Shown: positions 63,621-64,000 of the stretch, one piece after another
Layout of the letters: each line of letters opens with the position of its first letter
How positions within the stretch are numbered: the stretch's first letter is position 1
NCBI RefSeq assembly: GCF_963662255.1
Contig: NC_085060.1
Location: 13,611,925-13,675,924 of the forward strand
DNA: 64,000 bases
From: Cinclus cinclus
Taxonomy: Eukaryota > Chordata > Aves > Passeriformes > Cinclidae
Direction: 5' to 3'
Notes under the pieces: model-generated
Seen by the model: only the letters and a program-made list of their open reading frames with translations
Databases searched by the model: none
What the model was told of the DNA's origin: nothing
Position numbers and translations under genes: made by a program

Positions 63621-64000
63621 AGAAATTGTTATGAAGGTCATTTATTCTGTTCAGCTCTGCAGAGCAGATAGGGCCTCACCATTCCTGGCCAGAGATGGAA
63701 CAGCTCGTGGATGTTCTCCCAGTAAAATACAGCTGGGCAAGGAAGGTCACTTCTTTCCTCCTTCCTTTACCATTTCACACCTCTCTCTCACCACATCAGA
63801 GCTGTTTCTTGCTGTGTTTCTTGCTTTTTACTGACAGGCACTAAAGTTGAGTCCTGACCAGGGGAGCTTGGCAGGGAGGGGAAAGTGGTTTTGGTTGTGG
63901 AGCTGAGCAGGGTCCAGTGTGGAAGCTGCAAAGGCCCCTTCTCTGCACAGCATCAGCTGCAGGTACTGCCACATGGATGCTCTGGTGGTTGGTCCTTTGG
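63621..64000. other. 3' edge of window, no gene recognised
   Basis: No feature seen. The neighbouring gene in mammals (EFNB1) would be expected beyond this edge if synteny holds. Confidence 0.4.

Noticed and set aside
48180..64000. EFNB1 exons in the 3' flank
   Set aside because: Expected from mammalian gene order, but no ephrin-domain sequence was seen on either strand.

Overview
The window looks like avian genomic DNA. It is GC-rich, with long GC-rich introns and CpG islands, and it carries several degraded copies of the CR1 LINE, the dominant retrotransposon of birds. These are recognised by their 3' terminal segment in both orientations. There are also LTR-retrotransposon-like blocks. 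A passerine (chromosome 4A-like region) is plausible but is inference only. No bacterial-type features such as operons or CRISPR are present, and almost all long open frames are GC-rich noise or repeats.

One protein-coding gene is supported: STARD8 (DLC3), a Rho GTPase-activating protein with SAM, RhoGAP and START domains, on the + strand. I assembled 15 coding exons from 6257 to 46691. All splice junctions follow GT-AG, all phases agree, and the total is exactly 3243 nt (1080 codons plus stop). The layout is a CpG-island first exon (6257-6301), a 34-nt exon 2 (8562-8595), a 30-kb intron 2, then a compact 3' half (38658-46691) holding the SAM exons, one large 1358-nt linker exon, four RhoGAP exons and four START exons. 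A 3' UTR of about 1.5 kb ends near a poly(A) signal at 48156-48161.

Intron 2 holds three further CpG islands (about 12.7-13.3 kb, 17.7-18.06 kb, 29.4-29.87 kb). Each has an ATG followed by a GT donor in phase 1, the phase needed to splice directly to the SAM exon. This fits the multi-promoter habit of the DLC family, but the alternative exons are predictions. A CpG-rich patch in intron 3 (about 39.27-39.42 kb) could drive the known short isoform type that starts at Met81.

Transposons lie against splice sites twice. A CR1 tail supplies positions from +4 of the exon 6 donor, and an AT-rich LTR-like block ends about 20 nt before the exon 3 acceptor.

The flanks (1-5950 and 48180-64000) show no gene I can recognise. 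The 3' flank contains AT-rich, motif-dense islands that look like conserved noncoding elements, two minisatellites (18-bp unit at 57.85-58.35 kb; GGGACA-rich at 52.66-53.03 kb), more CR1 and an ERVL-type LTR fragment. In mammals EFNB1 lies beyond STARD8, so these islands may be its distal enhancers (inference). I found no wholly new biological system. The most interesting signals are the alternative first exons and the CR1-derived splice donor with a possible truncated isoform.
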